Notes: a model not told the origin generated them from the letters alone. Shown: positions 22,260-31,315, counted from the stretch's first letter. The stretch: 64,000 bases of DNA from Dyella sp. SG609 (GCF_012275375.1 NZ_JAAZQJ010000016.1:27679-91678), one strand, 5' to 3'. Numbers and translations: made by a program.

Positions 22260-23144
22260 ATGAACCAGCCGCTCCGCCTTCTTCTCGCCGGCGCCGTCGC
22301 GCTGGCCTGCGCCCAGCTCCACGCCAGCGATGCCGACGACCGCGGCTGGACCACGCCGGAAAAGCCGTTCCGCATCTACGGCGATACCTGGTACGTCGGC
22401 ACGCACGGCCTCAGCGCCATCCTGATCACCTCGCCGCAAGGCCACGTGCTGATCGACGGCACCCTGCCGGAGAACGCCAGGCTGGTGGAGCAGAACATCC
22501 GCGCGCTCGGCTTCCGCCTCGGCGACGTCAAGGCCATCCTCAACTCGCACGCGCATGCCGATCATGCCGGCGCGATCGCCGCGCTGGCCGCGGCCAGCGG
22601 TGCGCAGGTCTACGCCAGCCACTACGGCGCGGAAGAGCTGAAGGCCGGCGGCGATTACGCGGAAGATCCGCAGAACGGCGAGGCGCCGCATTTCCCCAAG
22701 GTGGCCAAGGTCAACGAAGTGCCCGACGGCGGCACGGTGAAGGTTGGCGACATCGTGGTGACCGCGCATTACACGCCGGGCCATACGCCGGGCGCGACCA
22801 CCTGGACCTGGCGCTCCTGCGACAAGCAGCGCTGCCTGGACGTGGTCTATGCCGACAGCATCACCGCCTTCACCAACGGCGTGTACCGCTACAGCGATCC
22901 GGCGCATCCGGAGCGCGTCACGGGTTTCCGCAAGACCTTCGACATCGTCGGCGCGCTGCCCTGCGACGTGCTGGTCACCACGCATCCGGACATGAGCGAT
23001 TTCCTCGAACGCGCCGCCGCGCATCGCGCGGGCAAGCAGCCGGACCCGCTGTTCGACCGCAACGCATGCAAGGCGCTGGCGCAGTCGTCGGTGGTGAAGT
23101 TCGAGGAGAAGCTGAAGGAAGAGCGGGCTGCCAAGAAGCCCTGA
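22260..23144 (+). CDS. Subclass B3 metallo-beta-lactamase, L1-like
   Basis: A 294-residue secreted zinc hydrolase with a signal peptide (about 1-22, ending LHAS). All B3 zinc ligands are visible: HAHADH with His97, His99, Asp101 and His102, His175 in PGHTPGATTWTW, and His242 in VTTHPDMSDF. YADSITAFTNGVY matches the L1/FEZ-type segment before the third zinc His. Cys in LPCDV and NACKAL correspond to the disulfide seen in L1-type enzymes. B3 enzymes open the beta-lactam ring, usually including carbapenems. The close match of motif order to B3 rather than generic MBL hydrolases makes the call firm, but activity is inferred. The ATG at 22260 precedes the signal peptide. No ampR-type regulator is adjacent. 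Confidence 0.88.
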   Translation: MNQPLRLLLAGAVALACAQLHASDADDRGWTTPEKPFRIYGDTWYVGTHGLSAILITSPQGHVLIDGTLPENARLVEQNIRALGFRLGDVKAILNSHAHADHAGAIAALAAASGAQVYASHYGAEELKAGGDYAEDPQNGEAPHFPKVAKVNEVPDGGTVKVGDIVVTAHYTPGHTPGATTWTWRSCDKQRCLDVVYADSITAFTNGVYRYSDPAHPERVTGFRKTFDIVGALPCDVLVTTHPDMSDFLERAAAHRAGKQPDPLFDRNACKALAQSSVVKFEEKLKEERAAKKP

Positions 23145-23154
23145 GGGCGCCTAC

Positions 23155-23294
23155 CTCGTCATTCCGGCGCAGGCCGGAATCCAGTAGCGAGGTGCTGCAT
23201 TCAATGCGTGCAGCTCCAAGATGCAGCTCTTGAATGCCCCCGCGGCAATCGGACGTTACAGTCACTGGATTCCGGCCTGCGCCGGAATGACGAG
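23155..23294. repeat. Dispersed inverted repeat, family 2 (GTCATTCCGGCGCAGGCCGG type), copy 1
   Basis: Perfect 31-bp inverted arms at 23155-23185 and 23264-23294 flank a 78-bp interior that contains its own GCATTCAA/TTGAATGC pair. The identical arms recur at 38430 and 38548 with a different interior. It lies between convergent genes, non-coding, REP/MITE-like. Confidence 0.9.
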
Positions 23295-23328
23295 CTTGGG
23301 AGGATGAGGCGCGTGGGGCAGTGATGCA

Positions 23329-24264
23329 TCAACCCCCGCGATCCAGCCACACCTCCAGCCCCTGCGCATTGAGCTCGATATCCATGCCCAGGATCCGCAG
23401 CAGCTCGTCGCGCGTTCCCTTCCAGCCATGCGCGGCCAGGCGCCCGGCGTAGAGATCGGTCAGCGCCCACTTCAGCTCCTCGTGGCGCTTGTCCTTCGGC
23501 TCGCCGCGCACCGCATGGCCCAGGCTCACCATCGCGTCGATCTGCTGGTGCAGCCCCTTGGCGAGGCGCTCGATATCGCCGACGGGGCCGAAGTGGGTGA
23601 CGTACATGGCGTCCGGTTTCAGCGCGACCAGGCGGTCGATCGACTGGTGCAGCGCGTCGGGTTCGAACTGCACCGGCGTGCTGGTGGGGATCGCGTAGGG
23701 GCCGCGTTCCGTGTCGAACTCGCGATAGGACAGGCCGAAGGTATCGCCGGTGAAACAGGCCCGGCCCCGCTCGTCGTACACGCACAGATGATGCTTCGCA
23801 TGGCCGGGCGTATCCAGGCAGCGCAGCGGACGTCCCTGCAGTTCCACCACGTGGCCTTCCGGCGCTTCCACCACGCGTTCGGCGGGAATCGGCCGCAGCC
23901 GTCCGTAGGTTTTCTCCATCACCGCTTCGCCGTACACGGCGCTGGCGCCGGCCCACAACTGCGTGGGATCGATCAGGTGCCGCGCACCGCGCGGATGCAC
24001 CACCGCCCTGGCGTTCGGCAGCCGCGCCATCAGTTCGCCGGCGCCGCCGGCGTGGTCCAGGTGCACGTGGGTGAGGATCAGCCAGTCCACCTGTTCCGGC
24101 GTCAGGCCGGCCTGGTCCAGCGCTTCGAGCATGCGCGGCACGGCATGGTTGGTGCCGCAGTCGATAAAGGCGCCATGGCCTTGCTCGGCCACCAGGTAGG
24201 CGGCATCGAAGCGTGGACGCACGAAGCCGGTGTCGATGACGTGGATGCCGTGTGAGGGAGCCAT
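23329..24264 (-). CDS. MBL-fold metallo-hydrolase
   Basis: A 311-residue cytosolic metallo-beta-lactamase-fold protein. The metal motif THVHLDHAGG (HxHxDH) is at about residues 71-80, with further ligands in DTPGHAKHHLC, FTGDTFGLSYREFD and the His of VTHFGPVG. The arrangement fits the glyoxalase II/flavodiiron/lactonase-like branch and not the antibiotic-hydrolysing classes; there is no signal peptide. The C-terminal third (about 225-311) is a helical extension. The ATG at 24264 starts MAPSHGIHVIDTGF, right before the first beta strand. It is convergent with the B3 enzyme gene and divergent from the TRIC gene. The substrate is unknown. Confidence 0.88.
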   Translation of the reverse strand: MAPSHGIHVIDTGFVRPRFDAAYLVAEQGHGAFIDCGTNHAVPRMLEALDQAGLTPEQVDWLILTHVHLDHAGGAGELMARLPNARAVVHPRGARHLIDPTQLWAGASAVYGEAVMEKTYGRLRPIPAERVVEAPEGHVVELQGRPLRCLDTPGHAKHHLCVYDERGRACFTGDTFGLSYREFDTERGPYAIPTSTPVQFEPDALHQSIDRLVALKPDAMYVTHFGPVGDIERLAKGLHQQIDAMVSLGHAVRGEPKDKRHEELKWALTDLYAGRLAAHGWKGTRDELLRILGMDIELNAQGLEVWLDRGG

Positions 24265-24386
24265 ATCCGCCTTCGCCGTGGGACACGCGCCGCAGCGTAG
24301 CAAACTGGAGCGCGCCCGCGCGCCGGCTCTTGTGCCGCACCGCGGCAAAGGCTAGACATGCACGGACCGCCGCTGGATCCGACGCC

Positions 24387-25034
24387 ATGACCCCCGCTCT
24401 CATGACGCATTACCTGCTCCTGGTGCTCGACCTGCTCGGCACCTTCGTATTCGCCCTCAGCGGCGCGCTGACCGGCGTGCGCCGGCAGCTGGACCTGTTC
24501 GGCGTGCTGGTGCTGTCCTTCGCCGCGGGCAACGCCGGCGGCATCACCCGCGACCTGCTGATCGGCGCCACGCCGCCGGCGGCGATCGCGGACTGGCGCT
24601 ACCTGGCGGTGTCGGTGCTGGCCGGCATCGTCACCTTCTACCGCTACGGGCTGATCGAACGGCTGAAGAATCCGGTGCAGATGTCCGACGCGGCGGGCCT
24701 GGCGCTGTTCGCCGTGGCCGGCGCGCAGAAGGCGCTGGCGCATGGGCTCAATCCCGCCATGGCCGCCTTGCTCGGCATGCTCACCGGCGTGGGCGGCGGC
24801 ATCCTGCGCGACGTGCTGGTCACGCAGATTCCGACCGTGCTGCGCGCGGACCTGTACGCCGTGGCCGCGCTGGCCGGCGCCGCCATCGTGGTGGCCGGCG
24901 ACCTGCTGCAGGTGCCGCCCACCGTGTCCACCCTGGCCGGTGCGGCGGTGTGCTTCGGCCTGCGCTTCATGGCGATCCGCCACGGCTGGCACCTGCCGCG
25001 CGCGGCGGGCGGGCAGGAGCCGCCCACCGGATAA
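24387..25034 (+). CDS. TRIC/UPF0126-family membrane protein
   Basis: A 215-residue inner-membrane protein built from two copies of the UPF0126 unit, each of three helices. The repeat signature appears twice: FVFALSGALTGVRRQLDLFG...NAGGITRDLLIG in the first half and LALFAVAGAQKALAHG...GVGGGILRDVLV in the second. The GG-RD kinks are typical of the TRIC cation-channel superfamily, to which bacterial YicG/YadS-type proteins belong. Start chosen at ATG 24387; ATG 24402 is possible. It lies alone, divergent from the MBL hydrolase gene. The transported ion or solute cannot be deduced. Confidence 0.92.
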   Translation: MTPALMTHYLLLVLDLLGTFVFALSGALTGVRRQLDLFGVLVLSFAAGNAGGITRDLLIGATPPAAIADWRYLAVSVLAGIVTFYRYGLIERLKNPVQMSDAAGLALFAVAGAQKALAHGLNPAMAALLGMLTGVGGGILRDVLVTQIPTVLRADLYAVAALAGAAIVVAGDLLQVPPTVSTLAGAAVCFGLRFMAIRHGWHLPRAAGGQEPPTG

Positions 25035-25037
25035 GGC

Positions 25038-25775
25038 TCAGCTGGCGTCGTGGAAGATGATGCCCAGCGTATGGCGCCGCCCCGAGCGCAGCTCGCTCAC
25101 ACCGTGCCGCAGGTTCACCCGGTAGCTGCCGCGGCTGCCGCGCACGGGGCGGTGATGCACGGCGAAGATCACCGCATCGCCCTCGCTCAGGGGCACCACG
25201 TGCGGACGCGACTGCATGCGCGGGCGCTGCTCGGTCAGCACGAACTCGCCGCCGGTGAAATCGCGCCACGGTTCCGACAGCAGCACCGCCACCTGCAGCG
25301 GAAACACGTGCTCGCCGTAGAGGTCCTGGTGCAGGCAGTTGTAGTCGTCGGTGCCGTAGCGCAGCAGCAGCGGCGTGGGTCGCTGCTGGCCGGCGTGGTG
25401 GCAGCGTTCGAGGAACTCGGCGTACCGCTGCGGATAGCGCACGCCGATGCCCATGGTTTCGTTCCACTGGTTGGCCAGCGGCACCAGCCGCGGATACAGC
25501 GCCGCGCGCAATTCGCCGACGGGCGAGGGCAGGGGATAGCCGAAGTACTGGTATTCGCCACGGCCGAAGCCGTGGCGGGCCATCACCACCTTGCTGCGGA
25601 ACAGCGCGGGGCGGTCGTACAGCGAGGCGATGCGGTCGCAGGCTTCCGGCGCGAGCAGGCCCGGGAGCATGGCGTGGCCTTGCGCGTCGAGCTGCTGCAG
25701 CACGAGCGGCCAGTCGAACGCGGCCAGGCGTGCCTCGACGTCATCGCCCAGCGCCGCTTCCAGCATCGCGCTCAT
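25038..25775 (-). CDS. 2OG-Fe(II) oxygenase of the COG3826 type, partner of Ada
   Basis: A 245-residue protein with a double-stranded beta-helix iron site: His and Asp in LHQDLYGEHVFPLQ (about residue 149) and the distal His/Arg region RVNLRHGVSEL near the C-terminus (about 220). TGGEFVLTEQRPRMQSR and LGIIFHDA are conserved segments of this group, which I recall being found next to ada or alkB genes. The start ATG overlaps the ada stop by 4 bases, so the two proteins are made together. By context it probably acts in alkylation damage or nucleic-acid/protein modification, but no member's substrate is known to me; it is not an AlkB orthologue by motif spacing. Confidence 0.82.
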   Translation of the reverse strand: MSAMLEAALGDDVEARLAAFDWPLVLQQLDAQGHAMLPGLLAPEACDRIASLYDRPALFRSKVVMARHGFGRGEYQYFGYPLPSPVGELRAALYPRLVPLANQWNETMGIGVRYPQRYAEFLERCHHAGQQRPTPLLLRYGTDDYNCLHQDLYGEHVFPLQVAVLLSEPWRDFTGGEFVLTEQRPRMQSRPHVVPLSEGDAVIFAVHHRPVRGSRGSYRVNLRHGVSELRSGRRHTLGIIFHDAS

Positions 25776-26524
25776 GCCCGCGCCTCCCGCGCCAGCAGCG
25801 CGCGCTTGCGTTCCACGCCCCAGCGATAACCCGACAGCGCACCGTCGCCGCGGATCACCCGGTGGCAGGGCACCGCCATGGCCAGCGCATTGGCGCCGCA
25901 GGCCAGCGCCACGGCGCGCGAGGCGTCCGGCATGCCGATGCGCAGCGCGACTTCCTTGTAGCTGGCGGTGGCGCCGGCGGGGATCGCGCGCAGCGCTTCC
26001 CACACCTTGCGCTGGAACGGCGTGCCGCGCAGGTCGAGCGTGGCGTCGAAGGGCGCGTGCGGATGCTCGATCAAGGCAGCGGTTTGCACCAGCGTGCCGG
26101 CCAGCGCGCCGTCGTCGCGCGACAGATCGGCCTGCGGAAAGCGCTGGCGCAGATCCGCTTCCAGCGCCTTGGCGTGCTCGCCGAACAGGATCGCGCACAC
26201 GCCGCGTTCGCTCGCCGCCACCAGCAGCAGGCCCAGCGGCGAACTGCCGATGCCGTAGCGCAGCGTTTCGCGCACGCGCTCCGGATGGCAGCGCGCGCAG
26301 GGACGGAAGCCGGCGCGCTCGGCCTCTTCGCGGCTGGCGTGGAAGGCGACGTTCTCGGGCCGCGCGGGGCGCGCCGCGCACGAAGGTTTGCAATACACGC
26401 CGGTGCTGCGCACCGAGTACCAGAACGAGCCGTCCGCGCTCCGGTCGCGGTTGCGCAGCTGGCTCCAGCGCGGATCGCGCAGGGTGGCGTCGATGTGGTC
26501 TTTCATGCGGGCGGCAGCGTTCAT
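25772..26524 (-). CDS. ada: Compact Ada: methylphosphotriester zinc domain fused to O6-methylguanine-DNA methyltransferase, no AraC domain
   Basis: A 250-residue variant of Ada (E. coli 354). The N-terminal Ada zinc domain has all four Cys ligands (45, 49, 76, 79; YCKPSCAARPARPENV...FRPCARCHP), where Cys45 corresponds to the methyl-acceptor Cys38 of E. coli. The C-terminal MGMT domain has the acceptor PCHRV (Cys about 220). Between them (after about residue 82) the AraC-type helix-turn-helix is missing, so only a short linker joins the repair domains. It should repair O6-methylguanine and phosphotriesters but should not activate transcription as E. coli Ada does. AGGAGA precedes the ATG at 26524. 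It is the first gene of the operon with the 2OG-Fe(II) oxygenase. Confidence 0.9.
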   Translation of the reverse strand: MNAAARMKDHIDATLRDPRWSQLRNRDRSADGSFWYSVRSTGVYCKPSCAARPARPENVAFHASREEAERAGFRPCARCHPERVRETLRYGIGSSPLGLLLVAASERGVCAILFGEHAKALEADLRQRFPQADLSRDDGALAGTLVQTAALIEHPHAPFDATLDLRGTPFQRKVWEALRAIPAGATASYKEVALRIGMPDASRAVALACGANALAMAVPCHRVIRGDGALSGYRWGVERKRALLAREARA

Positions 26525-26610
26525 GGCGCGTCTCCTGGTTCGAGGGTGAAGCCAGCTTAGGTTTCGCGCGAGCTGCGGACACTCCGGTTCTTGCTGTGAT
26601 CGTTGCCATG

Positions 26611-26636
26611 AAAAAGCGCCGCACTAGGCGGCGCTT
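26611..26636 (-). terminator. Rho-independent terminator of the leftward fad operon
   Basis: Read on the minus strand, AAGCGCCGC-CTAGT-GCGGCGCTT is followed by TTT, giving a 9-bp GC stem with a five-T tail. It lies 177 bp past the fadA-like stop, on the far side of a dispersed repeat, and before the ada promoter region. The plus-strand side is also pyrimidine-rich, so it may work both ways. Confidence 0.7.
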
Positions 26637-26661
26637 CTTCTCTCTACTTCCCAGGGGCGAA

Positions 26662-26807
26662 CCCTTCTCCCTCCGGCGACCCGAAGGTAGTCCCCGTGGG
26701 AGAGAAGGTGGCGGCAGCCGGATGAGGGTTCGGCCGGAGCGATACACATCACTCTTGCGCTTCGCCCGCACCCTCACCCCAGCCCCTCTCCCGACGGGAG
26801 AGGGGCT
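26662..26807. repeat. Dispersed inverted repeat, family 1, copy C (opposite orientation)
   Basis: Hairpin AGCCCCTCTCCC-GAC-GGGAGAGGGGCT at 26781-26807 with CCCTCACCCC before it, and at the other end CCTTCTCCC ... GGGAGAGAAGG (26662-26707) whose loop is enlarged by about 26 bases compared with copies A and B. It begins 5 bp beyond the fadA-like stop codon. Confidence 0.82.
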
Positions 26808-26812
26808 CAAGC

Positions 26813-28018
<1,206 letters not shown>

Positions 28019-28036
28019 TGGCTTTCTCCGAAAGCC

Positions 28037-28166
28037 GGGAATCGGGAATAGGGAATAGGGAATCGAGTCCCAGCCCGTCGCGAATCCGGCCTAACTGACT
28101 ATTGATAGATAGCGAGGTTCGGGGAACGGCGCTTTACCTATTCCCCATTCTCTATTCCCGATTCTC
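28037..28166. repeat. Dispersed inverted repeat, family 4 (GGGAATAGGGAATCGGG type), copy 1
   Basis: The left arm is runs of GGGAATCGGGAATAGGGAATAG (28037-28064); the right arm is CTATTCCCCATTCTCTATTCCCGATTCTC (about 28138-28166). It fills the gap between the fadB-like and fadA-like genes and reaches into the stop codon of the former. The family recurs between guaB and guaA. Confidence 0.8.
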
Positions 28167-30549
28167 AATTACGCAGCGGCTTGCCGGTGCTCATCGTGTG
28201 AGCGATGCGCGCCTGGGTCTTTTCCGTCTGCGCCAGTTCCACGAAGTGCTTGCGCTCCAGCGCCAGCAGCCATTCCTCGTCCACCAGCGAACCGCGCTCG
28301 ATGACGCCGCCGCACAAGGTGTCGGCGATGCGCGTGGCGATCTCGACGTCGTGCTCGGAGGCGAAATAGCCGGCCAGCATGTTGGCCAGCGAGGCGCGGA
28401 AAGTGGCCGTGCCGACGTCGCCGGCGACCGGGATGCTGCGCGCCGGCAGCGGCGGGCGGTAGCCGCTCTCGGCCAGCGCGCGCGCCACCTGCTTGGCCAC
28501 GTAGAGCAGCTCGTAGGCGTTGAACACCACCACGTCGCTGTCGCGCAGCAGGCCCAGCTGCTTGGCCTCCAGCGCGCTGCCGGAGACCTTGGCCATGGCC
28601 ACCGTCTCGAACACCTTCTTCAGCGCCTCGAACGGATCGGCCGGATTGGCCTGCGCCGCGCGGATCGCCAGCTCGTGCAGGCCGCCGCCGGCCGGCAGCA
28701 GGCCCACGCCCGCCTCGACCAGGCCGATATAGCTTTCCAGCGCCGCCACGGTGCGCGCCGAATGCATCTGGAATTCGCAGCCGCCGCCCAGGGCCAGGCC
28801 GCGCACGGCCGACACCACCGGCACCAGCGAGTGCTTGATGCGCATGCTGGTGCGCTGGAAGTTGGCCACCATCGCCTCGAAGTCGCCCAGCTTGCCGGCC
28901 TGCAGCAGGCCCAGCGCGCCCTTCAGGTCCGCGCCGGCGGAGAACGGTTCGCCGGTCTGCCAGATCACCACGGCCTTCAGCTGCTGCTCGGCGACGTCGA
29001 TCGCCTGCTGGATGCCGTCGAGCACCTGGTCGTTGACCGTGTTCATCTTGGTCTTGAACGAGATGATGCCCACGCCGTCGTCGCCCAGCGTCCACAGGCG
29101 CACGCCGTCGTTCTCCCACACCGTGCTGCCCTGGTCGAACTTCTCGCCCAGGATCGGATCCGGGAACAGCTGGCGCCGGTACACCGGATGCTGCGAGCGC
29201 GGCTTGTCGGCGTTGGCGCCGGCCGAGTACGAACCGCTCTTGCCGTGCACGCCGCTGCGGCCGTCGGTCACCCACTTCGGCAGCGGGGCCTTGCTCATGG
29301 CCTTGCCGGCGGCGATGTCTTCCTCGATCCACTGGGCCACCTGCTGCCAGCCGGCGGCCTGCCAGGTCTCGAACGGGCCGAGCTTCCAGCCGTAGCCCCA
29401 GCGGATGGCGAAGTCGACGTCGCGCGCGGTGTCGGCGATGTCGGCCAGGTGATAGGCGGTGTAGTGGAACAGGTCGCGGAAGGTGGCCCACAGGAACTGC
29501 GCCTGCGGGTCGGCGCTGGCGCGCAGCTTGGCGAACTTCTCGGCCGGGTCCTTGATGGCGAGGATGGCGGCCACTTCGTCGGAAGCCTTCTGCTCCGAGG
29601 CGCGGTAGTCGCGCTTGGCCACGTCCAGCACCACGATGTCCTTGCCGGCCTTGCGGTAGAAGCCGGCGCCGGTCTTCTGGCCCAGCGCGCCCTGGTCGAT
29701 CAGGCCCTGCAGCCAGGCGGGCGCCTTGAAGTACTCGTGCCACGGGTCGTCGGCCAGCGTGTCGGCCATGGTCTTGATCACGTGCGCCATGGTGTCCAGG
29801 CCCACCACGTCGGCGGTGCGGTAGGTGGCGCTCTTGGGACGGCCCACGGCCGGGCCGGTGAGCGCGTCGACCACGTCGAAGCCGAGCTTGAACTGCTCGG
29901 TGTGGTGCATGGTGGCGAGCATGGAGAACACGCCGATGCGGTTGCCGATGAAGTTCGGCGTGTCCTTGGCGTAGACCACGCCCTTGCCGACCACGGTGGT
30001 GAGGAAGGCTTCCAGGCCCTGCAGCACGTTGGCGTCGGTGAGGCGGGTCGGGATCAGCTCGACCAGGTGCATGTAGCGCGGCGGGTTGAAGAAATGCACG
30101 CCGGTGAAGCGGTGGCGCATGTCTTCCGGCAGCGCTTCGGCCAGGCCGTTGATCGACAGGCCCGAGGTGTTGCTGGCCAGCACGGCGTGCGGCGCGACGT
30201 AGGGCGCGATCTTCTTGTAGAGATCCAGCTTCCAGTCCATCCGTTCGGCGATCGCCTCGATCACCAGGTCGACGTCCTTGAGGTGTTCGAGGTCGTCGTC
30301 GTAGTTGGCCGGGATGATCGCGGCGGCGCGGCTGCCGTCGGCCAGCGGAGCGGGGGAGAGCTTCTTCAGGTTCTCGATCGCCTTGAGGGCGATGCCGCTC
30401 TTGGGACCTTCCTTGGCGGGCAGGTCGAACAGCACGGTCTCGACATTGGCGTTGGTCAGGTGCGCGGCGATCTGCGCGCCCATGACGCCGGCGCCGAGCA
30501 CCGCGGCCTTGCGGATGCGCAGCGGATGGGATGCGACTGGAGCGGTCAT
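28165..30549 (-). CDS. fadB: Multifunctional 3-hydroxyacyl-CoA dehydrogenase / enoyl-CoA hydratase, HAD-first (FadN-like) order
   Basis: A 794-residue beta-oxidation enzyme. The dehydrogenase comes first: AAVLGAGVMGAQIAAHL (NAD site, about residues 15-31), SNTSGLSI, HFFNPPRYMHLVELIP with the catalytic His, and NFIGNRIG. The hydratase/isomerase follows from about residue 470: FSAGADLKGAL, LALGGGCEFQMHS (oxyanion hole) and EAGVGLLPAGGG with the catalytic Glu. This order is opposite to E. coli FadB/FadJ (hydratase first) and matches Bacillus FadN-type proteins and a group in Xanthomonads. It acts with the downstream thiolase. It lies 74 bp after the TetR gene and is probably cotranscribed. The last codons run into a dispersed repeat. 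Confidence 0.93.
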   Translation of the reverse strand: MTAPVASHPLRIRKAAVLGAGVMGAQIAAHLTNANVETVLFDLPAKEGPKSGIALKAIENLKKLSPAPLADGSRAAAIIPANYDDDLEHLKDVDLVIEAIAERMDWKLDLYKKIAPYVAPHAVLASNTSGLSINGLAEALPEDMRHRFTGVHFFNPPRYMHLVELIPTRLTDANVLQGLEAFLTTVVGKGVVYAKDTPNFIGNRIGVFSMLATMHHTEQFKLGFDVVDALTGPAVGRPKSATYRTADVVGLDTMAHVIKTMADTLADDPWHEYFKAPAWLQGLIDQGALGQKTGAGFYRKAGKDIVVLDVAKRDYRASEQKASDEVAAILAIKDPAEKFAKLRASADPQAQFLWATFRDLFHYTAYHLADIADTARDVDFAIRWGYGWKLGPFETWQAAGWQQVAQWIEEDIAAGKAMSKAPLPKWVTDGRSGVHGKSGSYSAGANADKPRSQHPVYRRQLFPDPILGEKFDQGSTVWENDGVRLWTLGDDGVGIISFKTKMNTVNDQVLDGIQQAIDVAEQQLKAVVIWQTGEPFSAGADLKGALGLLQAGKLGDFEAMVANFQRTSMRIKHSLVPVVSAVRGLALGGGCEFQMHSARTVAALESYIGLVEAGVGLLPAGGGLHELAIRAAQANPADPFEALKKVFETVAMAKVSGSALEAKQLGLLRDSDVVVFNAYELLYVAKQVARALAESGYRPPLPARSIPVAGDVGTATFRASLANMLAGYFASEHDVEIATRIADTLCGGVIERGSLVDEEWLLALERKHFVELAQTEKTQARIAHTMSTGKPLRN

Positions 30550-30623
30550 TGGCTTCTCCGTGGGACGGACACTTGAGGGGTGTTGAAACGCGAAGGAGAC
30601 CGTTGCCGGCCTCCGTAAGGAAA

Positions 30624-31232
30624 TCAGGGGGCGTTGAGGCCGGCGGCGGCGAAGCGGATCAGGTGCTCCGCCGTCTGTTCACGATGCACCCGCTCGGTGA
30701 CATCGCTTTTGCGCTGGATCATGCCGAAGCCGGACATGGCATGGGTCAGCGCGCCGGTGACCAGGTCGACCCGCCAGTACAGTTCTTCCCGGCTCAGCTG
30801 GGGCAGCAGGCGGCCGAACTCGGCGGTGAACTGGCGCATGACGTGGCCGTAGTTCTCCGACAGGAACTTGCGCAGGGTGTCGTCGTGCTCGGCGAAGGCG
30901 CGCGCCAGCACGCGCATGAACAGCGAGCCGCTACCTTCGTGGGACAGCTCCAGCGCCGGCTTGATGAAGGCGGCCAGCACGTCCTCGAGGCTGGTTTCCG
31001 GCAGGCCGGCGATGCGCGACAGGGCGGTCATGCGGTGGCCGTTGAGCTGGTCCAGGCGGCGGCGGAAGACCTCTTCGATCAGGCGGTCCTTGCTGCCGAA
31101 GTGGTAGTTCACGGCGGCCAGGTTGACGCCCGCGGCGGCGGTGAGCTGGCGCAGCGAGGCGCCGTCGAAACCGTGCCGGGCGAACAGCTCCTCGGCGGCG
31201 GTCAGGATGCGTTCCTTGGTCGAATGCGGCAC
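30624..31232 (-). CDS. psrA: TetR-family regulator, PsrA-like, of beta-oxidation
   Basis: A 202-residue repressor with an N-terminal HTH (about 5-50: ASLRQLTAAAGVNLAAVNYHFGSKDRLIEEVF) and a C-terminal ligand domain resembling PsrA (FLSENYGHVMRQFTAEF, LPQLSREELYWRVDLVTGALTHAMSG). PsrA of Pseudomonas represses fadBA genes and lets go on binding long-chain fatty acids. The GTG at 31232 (MPHSTKERIL) is preferred; the frame also opens at a TTG inside the operator at 31277, which is unlikely. The gene heads the leftward operon psrA-fadB-fadA, and two palindromes CAAAC-N4-GTTTG/A lie 43-97 bp upstream, matching the published PsrA consensus, so autorepression of the operon is expected. Confidence 0.85.
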   Translation of the reverse strand: MPHSTKERILTAAEELFARHGFDGASLRQLTAAAGVNLAAVNYHFGSKDRLIEEVFRRRLDQLNGHRMTALSRIAGLPETSLEDVLAAFIKPALELSHEGSGSLFMRVLARAFAEHDDTLRKFLSENYGHVMRQFTAEFGRLLPQLSREELYWRVDLVTGALTHAMSGFGMIQRKSDVTERVHREQTAEHLIRFAAAGLNAP

Positions 31233-31274
31233 GGCTTGCAAGCGGGCGGTCCCCCGGGTGGCTACGGCAGGAAT

Positions 31275-31288
31275 CAAACGATCGTTTG
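31275..31288. promoter_or_regulatory. PsrA-type operator 1 (perfect palindrome)
   Basis: CAAACGATCGTTTG is a perfect 14-bp palindrome of the form CAAAC-N4-GTTTG, 43 bp upstream of the preferred TetR start. It matches the C/GAAAC-N4-GTTTG/C consensus reported for Pseudomonas PsrA. Confidence 0.75.
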
Positions 31289-31315
31289 AGCATACGGGGG
31301 AGGAATCCCTGCCGT

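Noticed and set aside
23155..23294. The family 2 inverted repeat as a simple terminator
   Set aside because: No T-tract follows either arm and the same 31-bp arms recur at another locus with a different centre, so a dispersed repeat explains it better.
26613..26620. AAAGCGCC resembling the E. coli Ada box (AAAGCGCA) about 90 bp upstream of the compact ada gene
   Set aside because: It is part of a terminator hairpin stem, differs at the last base, and this Ada lacks the AraC domain that reads the box.
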